Translations under genes and position numbers: made by a program
Shown here: piece by piece, positions 53,233 through 62,211 of the stretch
Layout of the letters: each line of letters opens with the position of its first letter
Position numbering within the stretch: the stretch's first letter is position 1
The notes under the pieces: generated by a model
Told to the model about the DNA's origin: nothing
Database searches by the model: none
The model's input: only the letters and a program-made list of their open reading frames with translations
Assembly (NCBI GenBank): GCA_016235045.1
Contig: JACRME010000008.1
Span: 434,001-498,000, forward strand
Source: Nitrosomonadales bacterium
GTDB taxonomy: Bacteria; Pseudomonadota; Gammaproteobacteria; Burkholderiales; Gallionellaceae
DNA: 64,000 nucleotides
Direction of reading: 5' to 3'

Positions 53233-55320
53233 CTACCGACCTGATACGCGCTGCTGTTTAAGCTCGCCGTAGAGCACGGTTTTCACGGCCGGCGTAATGA
53301 CCTCGCTGCTCTCCAGTTCTTCCAGCGCCAGCGTTTGCGACAGGAACAGTTCCTGTTCCAGTATCTCGATCTGGCGTAGCGCCAGCGCGGGGTGATGCTG
53401 CTGCAATACCTTCACTTTCTCCAGCGCCTCCTCCTTGAATCCCCGGTATTGCCCAAGGATGTCGGCAAAGGCCTTGTCCGCCTCCAGCAGCTTGAGTCCT
53501 TCATGCGCGGCCAGTCGCGACAGCAGCAGGATGACCTGCTGCGCACAAATGGCCATGGCGCGGTAGTAGAGATGCTGGTCCGCCGGATCGGTCAGCCTGT
53601 CCGTGGGAAGACGCAGGAATTGTCCCGGGCGCAGCCAATGCCGTTTCCCGTGCCACTTTCCCTGAGCCAGGATGCCGGGGAGCCCCCGTTCAAGGTAGCC
53701 GAGTTGACGCTCGAATTTGCCCAGCACCCGGCGATAGCCGGTCTCGGACAATTCGCCCAGCGCAAACAGCTCTTTCAGCGTGCGCTTTTCTATCCCGATG
53801 GCGTGGATGCGCAGAACGCGGGCGAACATCGCGGCGAAATCGCGCGTGCCGCTGGCGAGTTCGCGGTAGGCCTGAAGGTACAGGTCTCCGTATTTTTCCT
53901 GCAACGCCGCGAGCGCGCCTCTGTCGACCTGCGGCTGGTCATGCAGCGCGGCCAGCCGCAACAGTGTCTGCGCATGGATGTAGAGTTTGCCCTCGCGGTA
54001 TTCCATCGGCTCCAGCCCCTGCAACTCGTTGATGCGGAAACGCCGGATTGCGCCGTTGATGGTGGTCGCCTTGATGAACAGCGTGAAATAGATGCAGCCG
54101 ATGGTCAGCGCAAGGATGAACTCCTTGATGGTGTAAGTCTGCTGCCAGTCGGGATGGTTCAGCGAGTCCGGGATCAGCAGCACCATGGTCACCGCGAGTG
54201 CGCCGCGCAGACTGCCCCAGGCCATGAGGTGCTGCCAGGAACGCGGGATGGGCAGTTCAAACCGGACGGCATTCAGCAGGCCGATGACGGGATAGACGGA
54301 GAATGCCCGTGCGACCACCACCACCACGATGATCACGGCCAGCGCGGGCAGGATGTCGGTCACGCCGACCGGCAGGGTGGTAAACAGCAGGCCGAGCAGG
54401 ATGAACACCAGCGAGTTGGCGACGAAAGCGGCGTAAGCCCAGAAGCGGCCGATATATTCCTGCACCTCGGGCATGATCTTGAAGCGGCCGTAGCTGCCGA
54501 TGATGAGCGAGGCGATGACCGTGGCGAGGATGGAAGAGATATGGACAGGCTCGCCCCACAACGTGAGCGAATTCGAGATGAATTCGGACAGCAAAAAAGT
54601 GGCGTGCGCGGCGAGCATGGTCAGCGTGATCTGCAAGTGCTCGTGGCGCGCGAACTGCAGCAGGCGCGTGAACACCCAGCCCATCAGGAAACCGAACACG
54701 GTGCCGCCGAGCAGCATGGAAAAGAAGATGAACACGCCGTGCAGCAGCGAGCCAGCGCCGTGGAATCCCGCGCTCACCGATTCCAGCACGACCAGGAACA
54801 GCGCCAGCGCGGTGGCATCGTTGAACAGGCTCTCGCCCTCGAAGATCAGCACCAGCCGCCGCGGCGCGCCGAAATCCTTGAACAGCGCGAGAATGGCGAC
54901 CGGATCGGTGGCCGAGATCAGCGCGCCGAACAGCAGCACGACAACGAAGGGGATCTCCAACCCGATCGCGCGCAAACCCCAATAACCAACGACGGCGATG
55001 AAGAAGGCCGACAGCAGCAAGCCGACGATGGCGAGCGCGGAGATGGCGCCGATGTTCTCGCCTATCCGGCGGATGTTCATGCTGAAGGCCGACTCGAAGA
55101 TCAGGATGGGCAGGAAGATGAAGAACAGCAACTCGGATGTAAGCTGAAAACTGGTGATGTAGGAAAACAGCGGCAACTTGCTCAAGGGAATGAGCAGGAA
55201 ACCGACCAGCACCAGCACCACGGAATAAGGCAGGCGCAGCTTCGGCGCGGCCATATGCGCAAAAATGGAAAGGAACAGCAGCGTGATGAGAGACAGGATG
55301 ATCTGAACGGTCGAACTCAT
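53233..55320 (-). CDS. CPA1-family Na+/H+ antiporter
   Basis: A 695-residue cation/proton antiporter. The N-terminal 410 residues hold about 12 membrane helices with CPA1 motifs: FFIFLPILIFESAFSM, GALISATDPVAILAL (ion-binding ATDP), and LIFEGESLFNDATALALF. The C-terminal 280 residues are a soluble helical regulatory domain. It exports Na+ in exchange for H+, balancing sodium taken up by the neighbouring symporter; that link is inference. It is followed by a CPA2-type antiporter in the opposite position of the same strand. Confidence 0.93.
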   Translation of the reverse strand: MSSTVQIILSLITLLFLSIFAHMAAPKLRLPYSVVLVLVGFLLIPLSKLPLFSYITSFQLTSELLFFIFLPILIFESAFSMNIRRIGENIGAISALAIVGLLLSAFFIAVVGYWGLRAIGLEIPFVVVLLFGALISATDPVAILALFKDFGAPRRLVLIFEGESLFNDATALALFLVVLESVSAGFHGAGSLLHGVFIFFSMLLGGTVFGFLMGWVFTRLLQFARHEHLQITLTMLAAHATFLLSEFISNSLTLWGEPVHISSILATVIASLIIGSYGRFKIMPEVQEYIGRFWAYAAFVANSLVFILLGLLFTTLPVGVTDILPALAVIIVVVVVARAFSVYPVIGLLNAVRFELPIPRSWQHLMAWGSLRGALAVTMVLLIPDSLNHPDWQQTYTIKEFILALTIGCIYFTLFIKATTINGAIRRFRINELQGLEPMEYREGKLYIHAQTLLRLAALHDQPQVDRGALAALQEKYGDLYLQAYRELASGTRDFAAMFARVLRIHAIGIEKRTLKELFALGELSETGYRRVLGKFERQLGYLERGLPGILAQGKWHGKRHWLRPGQFLRLPTDRLTDPADQHLYYRAMAICAQQVILLLSRLAAHEGLKLLEADKAFADILGQYRGFKEEALEKVKVLQQHHPALALRQIEILEQELFLSQTLALEELESSEVITPAVKTVLYGELKQQRVSGR

Positions 55321-55400
55321 CTGGGGTGTCCTGGATAGGTTGGCAACACGGCAACTGTCCGCCGGGACATTCTACGCCGCGATGTCCGCACCCCGATAGC

Positions 55401-56621
55401 TCATTGCGCCCTGTCGACCGACCGGTAGAACCACTTGAGCAGGAATGGCGGCGACATGGTGGTGATCGCGATGACGATGAGCAATGCGGCATACAGTTCG
55501 CCGTCGAAGATGCCCTGGCTGAATCCGAGTTGCGCAAAGATCAGGCCCACCTCGCCGCGCGGCACCATGGAAAGCCCGACCGCCATCTGGTTGCGGCGCG
55601 ATTCGCGGATGCAGAAGCCGGAGATGAACTTGCCGAGGAAGGCGACCAGCAGCAGCAAGGCCGCCAGTTCCCAGATGAAGGCGGAATCCCAATTGATTGC
55701 ATTCAGGTTGAGCGACACGCCGACCATCACGAAGAACAGCGGTGAAAAAGTGTGGATGAGCGGGCGCATCTGTTCTTCGAGGCGATGCGCAAGCTTGGGG
55801 CTGGGCTTGAATTCGAGTGCGGGCCGTTTGCCCATCCACAGGCGGAAACCGAAATGCTGGCTGAAGGCCAGCCCCGCCGCGAAGCCGCCCATGATCTCGG
55901 GCGCGCCGACCGCGTGCGCCAGCCAGGAGAATAGCAGGATCAGCGACAGCGCCATGGTGAGCAGCAGACCCGGCGTGGCGGCGCGCTCGTCGAGATGCTC
56001 GATGAGCATCGAGGCCAGCTTGGCCACCAGCGGCGCGAGCAGCATGAACAGCAGGATATACAGCCCCACCTCGCTGACCGCGCGGGTCGAGACCTGATGC
56101 TCCACCGCAAACTGGTACAGCAGCGCCAGCACCAGCACGCCGAGGATATCGTCGAGCACCGCCGCCCCGATCACGATCTGCGCCTCGTCGGAATGGCGTT
56201 TGCCCAGGTCCTCCAGCACGCGCACGGTGATGCCGATGCTGGTGGCGGTGAGCGTGCCGCCGATGAACAACGCGGTGAGTTCCGGCAGGTTGAACAGCCA
56301 GGTGCTGACGGCGTAACCCAGCGCAAACGGCAGGGTGAAACCGGTCAGCGCGACGGCGACGGATTTGCCGCCGGAACGCGCCAGCCGCGACAGATCGGTA
56401 TCCATGCCCACCTCGAACAGCAGCAGGATGATGCCGATCTCGGCCAGCAGTTTCATGGTGGTGTCGGGCGACACCCAGCCCAGCAGCGAGGGGCCGATCA
56501 GCAGACCGGCCACCAGTTCGCCGATCACCGACGGGATGCCGAAACGCGCCGCCGTCTCCGACAGCAGGCGGGCTGCGATCAGGATGATGGCGAGGAAGAG
56601 GAAGAACTGGTGCAACTCCAT
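55401..56621 (-). CDS. CPA2-family cation:proton antiporter (KefB-like membrane domain)
   Basis: A 406-residue protein made only of the Na+/H+-exchanger membrane domain with about 12 helices (FLFLAIILIAARLLSE at the start; VIGELVAGLLIGPSLLG; GAAVLDDILGVLVLAL with the ion-binding Asp pair). No TrkA-N domain is attached, unlike KefB/KefC. It exchanges K+ or Na+ for H+. The start is the ATG of MELHQFFLFL; upstream in-frame codons to 56651 are discarded. It lies 80 bp before the CPA1 gene. Confidence 0.92.
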   Translation of the reverse strand: MELHQFFLFLAIILIAARLLSETAARFGIPSVIGELVAGLLIGPSLLGWVSPDTTMKLLAEIGIILLLFEVGMDTDLSRLARSGGKSVAVALTGFTLPFALGYAVSTWLFNLPELTALFIGGTLTATSIGITVRVLEDLGKRHSDEAQIVIGAAVLDDILGVLVLALLYQFAVEHQVSTRAVSEVGLYILLFMLLAPLVAKLASMLIEHLDERAATPGLLLTMALSLILLFSWLAHAVGAPEIMGGFAAGLAFSQHFGFRLWMGKRPALEFKPSPKLAHRLEEQMRPLIHTFSPLFFVMVGVSLNLNAINWDSAFIWELAALLLLVAFLGKFISGFCIRESRRNQMAVGLSMVPRGEVGLIFAQLGFSQGIFDGELYAALLIVIAITTMSPPFLLKWFYRSVDRAQ

Positions 56622-56686
56622 GTCGCCCCCGTGATTGGCATTCGATGGCAAGGCGGGTCAACTAACTACCGCCCGACCACATTGTA

Positions 56687-57043
56687 CTAGTCGCCGCCCC
56701 GTTCGCGCGCTTCCCGGCAATCGGCACAGAACGGCGTGCCCGGATCGGCCAGCAGGCGCGGCAAGGCAATGCCTTCACCGCACTGGCAGCAGGCGCCGAA
56801 GCTGCCGTTCTCCAGCCGCTTGAGCGCGGCCTGCAATTGCTGTTGGCGGCGTTGCAAAGCGGTGCGCTGGCTGGCAGCCATGGCCTGTTGCTGCATGGCA
56901 TCCATGCGCGACAAACGGCCGACGCTGGACTGGTCCAGCATCACCGTGCCCGCATTGGCGCCGGCTTCCGTCAGGTCGAGTTCGACCTGGGCCAGTTGCG
57001 CCGCGATCAGTTCGCGGAATCTGACGGTTTCTTGCGGGGACAT
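56687..57043 (-). CDS. TraR/DksA-family zinc-finger protein
   Basis: A 118-residue protein: an N-terminal coiled coil (about 1-78, RFRELIAAQLAQVELDL and on) then a C4 zinc finger, CCQCGEGI...FCADCRE (about 84-110). Shorter than DksA (about 150) but of the same plan; such proteins insert into the RNA polymerase secondary channel. It lacks a clear DksA-type Asp-Ala tip pair (DQSSVGR in its place), so its effect may differ. It follows the stress-protein gene by 16 bp. Confidence 0.88.
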   Translation of the reverse strand: MSPQETVRFRELIAAQLAQVELDLTEAGANAGTVMLDQSSVGRLSRMDAMQQQAMAASQRTALQRRQQQLQAALKRLENGSFGACCQCGEGIALPRLLADPGTPFCADCREARERGGD

Positions 57044-57059
57044 GGCTGCTCTTCCCTGA

Positions 57060-57923
57060 CTAACGCAGCAGCAGCGTCGGTATCTTGGCCGAGCGCAGCA
57101 GGTCGTTGGTCTTGCTGCCGAAGAACAGGCCGCGCAGCGGCGAATGGGCGTAGGCGCCCATGATCAGCATGTCGATGTCCTGTTCCTGGATGGTGCGGGC
57201 GACGATGCGTTCGGTATCGCCTGGCAGCAGTGTGGGGATCACTTCGAAACCGGCCGCTTCCAGGGTCGCCTTGGCCCACTCGACCTGCTTCGGGCCGTCC
57301 AGGCTCGGCTTGCCCGACATCAGCAGATGGATGGGCAGCCCGCGGAACAGCGGGCTGCCCGCCACCATCTCGATGCCCTTGCGTGCCAGCGCGCTGCCGT
57401 CGAAGGCGAACAGCACCCGGCGCGGCTCGCTGAAACCCTGGGTGACGGTGAGTATGGGTTTGTGCAGGGCGCGCACCACGCCTTCCACGCTGCGCCCGAG
57501 ATCGCGGTTGGTCGCTTCCGCCGACTCGCCGCGCCGTCCCAGCACGAACAGGCGCACTTCGTCCTCCTGTTCCGCCAGCGTTTCTTCCAGTATGCCGTGG
57601 CGCTGCTTCATGTCGGGGGATTCCACGCCTGCCGCCATGGCGCGCTCGCGCAAACGGTTGAGGAAGACGCGCCCTTTTTCATGCGCGGCTTTCAGCGTGA
57701 CGGCTTCCTGCTCGCTCAACTTGTTGAGCAGTGCTTCCTGCGAGCCGATGCCGATTGCGCCGCTGTGGTCCTCGCCAGAACCGATCTCCGGATGGCGGGT
57801 GATGACATGCAGGAACTTCAGCGGCGCATCCATGCGCCGGGCGGCCCAGATCGCGCAATCCGCCACGCAGTCGGCGATGCGCGACTGATCGACGCAGGCC
57901 AGTACCTTGTTTTCGTTTTTCAT
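57060..57923 (-). CDS. Tandem universal stress protein
   Basis: A 287-residue UspA-family protein with two Usp domains: about 1-150 (VLACVDQSRIADCVADCA) and about 160-287 (RVLFAFDGSALARKGIEMV). The second domain ends with GAYAHSPLRGLFFGSKTNDLL, a usable ATP-binding G-2X-G-9X-G(S/T) pattern. It starts 9 bp after the SulP transporter gene, a frequent pairing in which the stress protein may regulate the transporter. Confidence 0.93.
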   Translation of the reverse strand: MKNENKVLACVDQSRIADCVADCAIWAARRMDAPLKFLHVITRHPEIGSGEDHSGAIGIGSQEALLNKLSEQEAVTLKAAHEKGRVFLNRLRERAMAAGVESPDMKQRHGILEETLAEQEDEVRLFVLGRRGESAEATNRDLGRSVEGVVRALHKPILTVTQGFSEPRRVLFAFDGSALARKGIEMVAGSPLFRGLPIHLLMSGKPSLDGPKQVEWAKATLEAAGFEVIPTLLPGDTERIVARTIQEQDIDMLIMGAYAHSPLRGLFFGSKTNDLLRSAKIPTLLLR

Positions 57924-57932
57924 GCTTATCTC

Positions 57933-59411
57933 CTAGTGTCCCGGCAGCAGATCTTCGGCGCCGTCCTTGTCGTGCACGGCGAATTTATCCACCATGGTGG
58001 CGCTGGCTTCGTTGAGGCCGATCACTTCGACCTCGGTGTCTTCGCGGCGGAATTTGATCACCGCCTTGTCCAGTGCGCTGACCGCGGTGACATCCCAGAA
58101 GTGGGCGCGGCTCACGTCGATGCGCACTTTCTCGATCACTTCCTTGAAGTCGAAGGAGGCGACGAAACGGTCGGCGGAGGCGAAGAACACCTGCCCGATC
58201 ACCTGATAGGTGCGCATGCGGCCTTCGTCCTCCACCTTCGATCTGACGTGCATGAGCAGGCCCACCTTGTGGGCGAAGAAGAAACCCGACAGCAGCACGC
58301 CCACCAGCACGCCCTGCGCCAGGTCGTGCGTCGCCACCACCACGGCCACCGTCGCCAGCATCACCACGCTGTAGCTTCGCGGATGGCTCTTCAGGTCGCG
58401 GATGGAGACCCAGCTGAAAGTACCGATGGACACCATGATCATCACCGCCACCAGCGCGGCCATGGGAATCTGCGACACCCAGTCGCCGATGAACACCACC
58501 ATCAGCAGCAGGAACACGCCCGCCGCCAGCGTCGAGAGCCGCCCGCGCCCGCCGGATTTCACGTTGATCACCGACTGGCCGATCATGGCGCAACCGGCCA
58601 TGCCGCCGACGCAGCCGGAGGCGATGTTGGCGATGCCTTGTCCCACGCATTCGCGGTTCTTGTTGCTGTTCGAGTCGGTCAGGTCGTCGACGATGGAAGC
58701 GGTCATCAGCGATTCCAGCAGACCCACCACGGCCAGCGTGGCCGACACCGGGAAGATGATCTGCAGCGTTTCAAGATTGAGCGGCACGTCCGGCAATAGA
58801 AAGATCGGCAGACTATCCGGCAAAGCGCCCATATCGCCCACGGTGCGGATGTCGATGCCGAAGTAGATGGCGACAGCGGTCAGCACCACGATGGCGACCA
58901 ACGGCGAGGGCACGGCCTTGGTGATATACGGAAACAGATAAATGATGCCCAGCCCCGCCGCCACCATCCAGTACACCGCCATCGGCACGCCGGTCAGTTC
59001 CGGCAATTGCGCCATGAAGATCAGAATGGCCAGCGCATTGACGAAACCGATGACCACGGCGCGGCCGACGAAGCGCATCAGCGAGCCGAGCTGCAACCAG
59101 CCAGCAGCAATTTGCAATACACCGGTCAGGATGGTGGCGGCGAGCAGGTATTGCAGGCCGTGCTCTTTCACCAGCATCACCATCACCAGCGCCATCGCGC
59201 CGGTGGCGGCAGAGATCATGCCGGGACGGCCGCCGGTGAAGGCGATCACGCTGGCGATGCAGAAGGAGGCATACAACCCGACCTTGGGATCGACCCCGGC
59301 GATGATGGAAAAGGCGATGGCCTCGGGGATCAGCGCCAGCGCGACCACGAGACCGGCCAGCAGATCGTTGCGGATGTTGGAGAGCCAGTCCTGGCGGAGT
59401 GTTTTCATCAT
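57933..59411 (-). CDS. SulP-family inorganic anion transporter with STAS domain
   Basis: A 492-residue transporter: about 12-14 helices (residues 15-395, starting [21 protein letters not shown]) and a C-terminal STAS domain (about 410-480, with [16 protein letters not shown]-type sequence). SulP proteins move sulfate or bicarbonate, often coupled to Na+ or H+. The compact length and the likely autotrophic host make a BicA-like bicarbonate role possible, but sulfate cannot be ruled out. The first two codons are both ATG. Confidence 0.9.
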   Translation of the reverse strand: MMKTLRQDWLSNIRNDLLAGLVVALALIPEAIAFSIIAGVDPKVGLYASFCIASVIAFTGGRPGMISAATGAMALVMVMLVKEHGLQYLLAATILTGVLQIAAGWLQLGSLMRFVGRAVVIGFVNALAILIFMAQLPELTGVPMAVYWMVAAGLGIIYLFPYITKAVPSPLVAIVVLTAVAIYFGIDIRTVGDMGALPDSLPIFLLPDVPLNLETLQIIFPVSATLAVVGLLESLMTASIVDDLTDSNSNKNRECVGQGIANIASGCVGGMAGCAMIGQSVINVKSGGRGRLSTLAAGVFLLLMVVFIGDWVSQIPMAALVAVMIMVSIGTFSWVSIRDLKSHPRSYSVVMLATVAVVVATHDLAQGVLVGVLLSGFFFAHKVGLLMHVRSKVEDEGRMRTYQVIGQVFFASADRFVASFDFKEVIEKVRIDVSRAHFWDVTAVSALDKAVIKFRREDTEVEVIGLNEASATMVDKFAVHDKDGAEDLLPGH

Positions 59412-59548
59412 ATGCTATTCCAGTTTGGGTGCCGACCAGTCGGCGGCAGTTGGTGAGAATGCAAGGACGACGGTTTGGCCGCCGGGAATACCGGTTTCTG
59501 CTTCCGGGAAAATATATTGACCATCGTGTGCTCCAAAAAATCAGCGCT

Positions 59549-59562
59549 GCCCGCGTGCGGGC
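59549..59562 (-). terminator. Weak hairpin downstream of the trehalose operon
   Basis: GCCCGC-GT-GCGGGC hairpin, followed on the minus strand after 7 nt by ATTTTTT, in the 275-bp gap between the GH15 and SulP genes. It could end the otsA-otsB-GH15 transcript although it lies about 125 bp past the stop. The rest of the gap shows no gene. Confidence 0.4.
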
Positions 59563-59686
59563 TGCGAGTACTGCGGATTCGAATTGAGATGTTGCAGCCT
59601 GTTTACTTCAGGCAAACAGAAAACCTGGGATTTACATCGGAAGCTGCCGGGAAGGTTGAGTCATGGCCGGATTATATCTCATGCGC

Positions 59687-61465
59687 CTAGAAAGCCTGAT
59701 CCCAGCGCACCGACAATCGGATGGCGGCGTTGATCATCCCCACCATGCTGTAGGTCTGCACGAAGTTGCCCCACTGCTCGCCGGTCCTGGGATCGATGTG
59801 CTCCGCCAGCAAGCCATGGCGATTGCGGTGCGACAACAGTTTCTCGAACAGTGCGCGCGCCTCGTCGCGGCGATCCAGCGCAGCCAGTGCGTTGACGTAC
59901 CAGAAGGTGCAGACGAGAAAGGCGTTCTCCGGTTCGCCGAAATCGTCCCTCTCGACGTAGCGGAAGATGAAATCGCCGCGCCGCAGATCCTTCTCCACGG
60001 CGTTGACCGTGGCGGCAAAGCGCGGGTCGGCTGCTTCCAGAAAACCCACTTCCGCCAGCAGCAACAGGCTGGCATCCATCGCATCGCCTTCGAAGGTGGA
60101 GACGAATGCGCCACGCTGCTCGTTCCACGCGCGGCGGCTGATGGTCTCGTGGATCAGGCGCGATTGTTCATCCCACCAGCTTGCACGTTCCTCCAGTCCC
60201 AGCCGCGCGGCGATCAGCGCGAGCCGGTGGCAGGCCGCCCAGCACATCACAGCGGAGAAGGTATGCACGCGCGCGCTGCCGCGCAGTTCCCACAGTCCGG
60301 CATCGGGCTGGTCGTAGCAGCGGATGGCCTGCTCGCCCAGCAGTTCGAGACGGCGGAACAATGCTTCGTCGCCGCGCCGCGTCAGCCGCTGGTCGAAGAA
60401 GATGTGGGTGGCGGCGAGGATGGCCGAACCGTAGACATCGTGCTGCACCTGGCGGTAAGCCAGGTTACCGACGCGCACCGGGCCCATGCCGCGATAACCG
60501 GCCAGTGCCGGGACGACCGCTTCTTCCAGTTCCGCCCGACCGTCGATTCCATATACCGGTTGCAGCGCCTCGCCGCCGGAATTGGCCGCGATGTTGACGA
60601 TGTAGCTGAGATAGCGCTCCATGGTGCGCGTCGCCCCCATGCGGTTGAGCGCATTGACCACGAAATAGCCGTCGCGCAGCCAGCAATAACGGTAGTCCCA
60701 GTTGCGCCCGCTGCCGGCCGCCTCGGGGATGGAGGTGGTCATGGCGGCGACGATGGCGCCGGTGTCGTCGAAAGCGTTGAGCTTGAGCGTGATGGCGGCG
60801 CGGATCACGGCCTCCTGCCATTCGTAGGGGATGCCGAGGGAGCGCACCCACTCGTGCCAGTACTGGACGGTCTCTTCAAAAAACCGCCGTCCCACTTCCC
60901 CGGCCGCTTCATGCACGGTCTCGTCCGCGCCGAGCAGCAGCGTGACGCTGTCCTCAAGGAAGAACGGGGTCTCCTGCAGCAGCGCGGTCAGCGAGGTATC
61001 GGTGGTCAGCCTGAGCGTGAGCGTCGGCGAAACATAGCGGATGTGATTGCTGCCCCAGGTGATCTCGGGCCGGGCCGCGCCGTTCTCGCACGCCGGACGC
61101 AGGCGCAGGGTGATGCGCGGGCTGCCGGAAAGTCGTTTGACGCGGCGCACCAGCATCATGGGACGGAACATGCGGCCGTACTGGCCGAAGCGCGGCGCAA
61201 AGTCCGTGATCTCGATGGCGCCGCCGTGTTTGTCGTACAGGCGCGTCAGCAATACCGCGGTGTTCTCCAGATAGTGTTGCTCGCTGCGCTCGCAGTCCGC
61301 CAGTTCGACGGCGTAGAAACCGTAGTCGTCGGTCTCCCTGAGCAGGGAGCAGAACACCGGGTCGCCGTCGAAACGCGGAAAGCAGCCCCAGGTGATGTTC
61401 GCGCGCGCATCCACCAGTGCGCCGATGGTGCAGTTGCCGATCAGGGCCTGATCCAGATTGTTCAT
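59687..61465 (-). CDS. GH15-family glycoside hydrolase (glucoamylase/trehalase-like)
   Basis: A 592-residue enzyme with the family's N-terminal beta-sandwich (about 1-230, starting DQALIGNCTIGALVDARANITWGCFPRFDGDPVF) and an (alpha/alpha)6 barrel (about 260-590). Catalytic-region motifs include NWDYRYCWLRDG and, in the second half, the FLVCTFWYVNALAALDR segment. In this gene order, after otsA and otsB, the likely substrate is trehalose, as shown for mycobacterial GH15 trehalases, but glucoamylase activity is possible. The ATG has a GAAGGAGG site and overlaps the otsB stop (ATGA). Confidence 0.9.
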   Translation of the reverse strand: MNNLDQALIGNCTIGALVDARANITWGCFPRFDGDPVFCSLLRETDDYGFYAVELADCERSEQHYLENTAVLLTRLYDKHGGAIEITDFAPRFGQYGRMFRPMMLVRRVKRLSGSPRITLRLRPACENGAARPEITWGSNHIRYVSPTLTLRLTTDTSLTALLQETPFFLEDSVTLLLGADETVHEAAGEVGRRFFEETVQYWHEWVRSLGIPYEWQEAVIRAAITLKLNAFDDTGAIVAAMTTSIPEAAGSGRNWDYRYCWLRDGYFVVNALNRMGATRTMERYLSYIVNIAANSGGEALQPVYGIDGRAELEEAVVPALAGYRGMGPVRVGNLAYRQVQHDVYGSAILAATHIFFDQRLTRRGDEALFRRLELLGEQAIRCYDQPDAGLWELRGSARVHTFSAVMCWAACHRLALIAARLGLEERASWWDEQSRLIHETISRRAWNEQRGAFVSTFEGDAMDASLLLLAEVGFLEAADPRFAATVNAVEKDLRRGDFIFRYVERDDFGEPENAFLVCTFWYVNALAALDRRDEARALFEKLLSHRNRHGLLAEHIDPRTGEQWGNFVQTYSMVGMINAAIRLSVRWDQAF

Positions 61466-62211
61466 GCTACCTCCTTCAATGCATCGCCCAGCCAGTGCCG
61501 CACCGCCGCCACATCGGGCAGGCGGTAACGCGCGCAACTGGGGCCCTTGCCGACCTTGATGGAGAGACCCTCCAGCCGGTTCACTTCGGCGAAGCCGTGC
61601 TCGTCGTTGAGGTCGTCGCCGATGAACACCGCGCGCCGCCCGATGAAGGGCGCTTCGGCCAGGTACTCTGCCACTGCCGTGCCTTTGTCGATACCGGAAG
61701 GTTTGATCTCGGCGACGCATTTTCCGTGTTGCACCTCAAGCCCGGCATCGGCAGCGTCAGCCAGTTCTTTCATCAGGCGCTGCACGTAATAGGCCAGTTG
61801 CGGCGCCTGCCGGTAATGCAGCGCCAGCGTCAATCCCTTGTCTTCCAGCAGCAGGCCGGAGTGCTGTGCCAGCACCGGCGCCAGCGCCTCCTTGATCGCG
61901 CACTTGGCCGCAGGTGGCGCCGCATGCATCCACAAGCGCCCGGCCGCATCGCGCCGCTCCAGGCCGTGCTGCCCGGCCAGCGGCAAATGCACCTCGGACA
62001 GGAGTTTTTCCAGATCGGAGATCGCGCGCCCGCTGACCAGCGCCAGCGCCCCGCCGCATTCGCGATACAGTCGTGCAATCAGATCCAACAGCGACGCATC
62101 GACCGTCACGGAATCCGGCGTGTCCGCGATATCGATCAAGGTGCCATCGACATCGAGGAAATACGCCCAGTCGAGTTGCGCCAGCGGCGGCGGGAAAGCG
62201 TTCACGCTCAT
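61462..62211 (-). CDS. otsB: Trehalose-6-phosphate phosphatase
   Basis: HAD-superfamily phosphatase removing the phosphate from trehalose-6-phosphate. The 249-residue protein has motif I FLDVDGTLIDI (about 18-28), motif II LALVSGR (about 56-62), and motif IV FIGDDLNDEHGF (about 197-208), all intact. The start overlaps the otsA stop by ATGA and carries a GGGAGGAG site. Confidence 0.95.
   Translation of the reverse strand: MSVNAFPPPLAQLDWAYFLDVDGTLIDIADTPDSVTVDASLLDLIARLYRECGGALALVSGRAISDLEKLLSEVHLPLAGQHGLERRDAAGRLWMHAAPPAAKCAIKEALAPVLAQHSGLLLEDKGLTLALHYRQAPQLAYYVQRLMKELADAADAGLEVQHGKCVAEIKPSGIDKGTAVAEYLAEAPFIGRRAVFIGDDLNDEHGFAEVNRLEGLSIKVGKGPSCARYRLPDVAAVRHWLGDALKEVA

Noticed and set aside
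53392-55338. A 648-codon plus-strand frame opposite the CPA1 antiporter
   Set aside because: Composition is Gln/Arg/Asp/His-rich low complexity typical of antisense to membrane protein genes.
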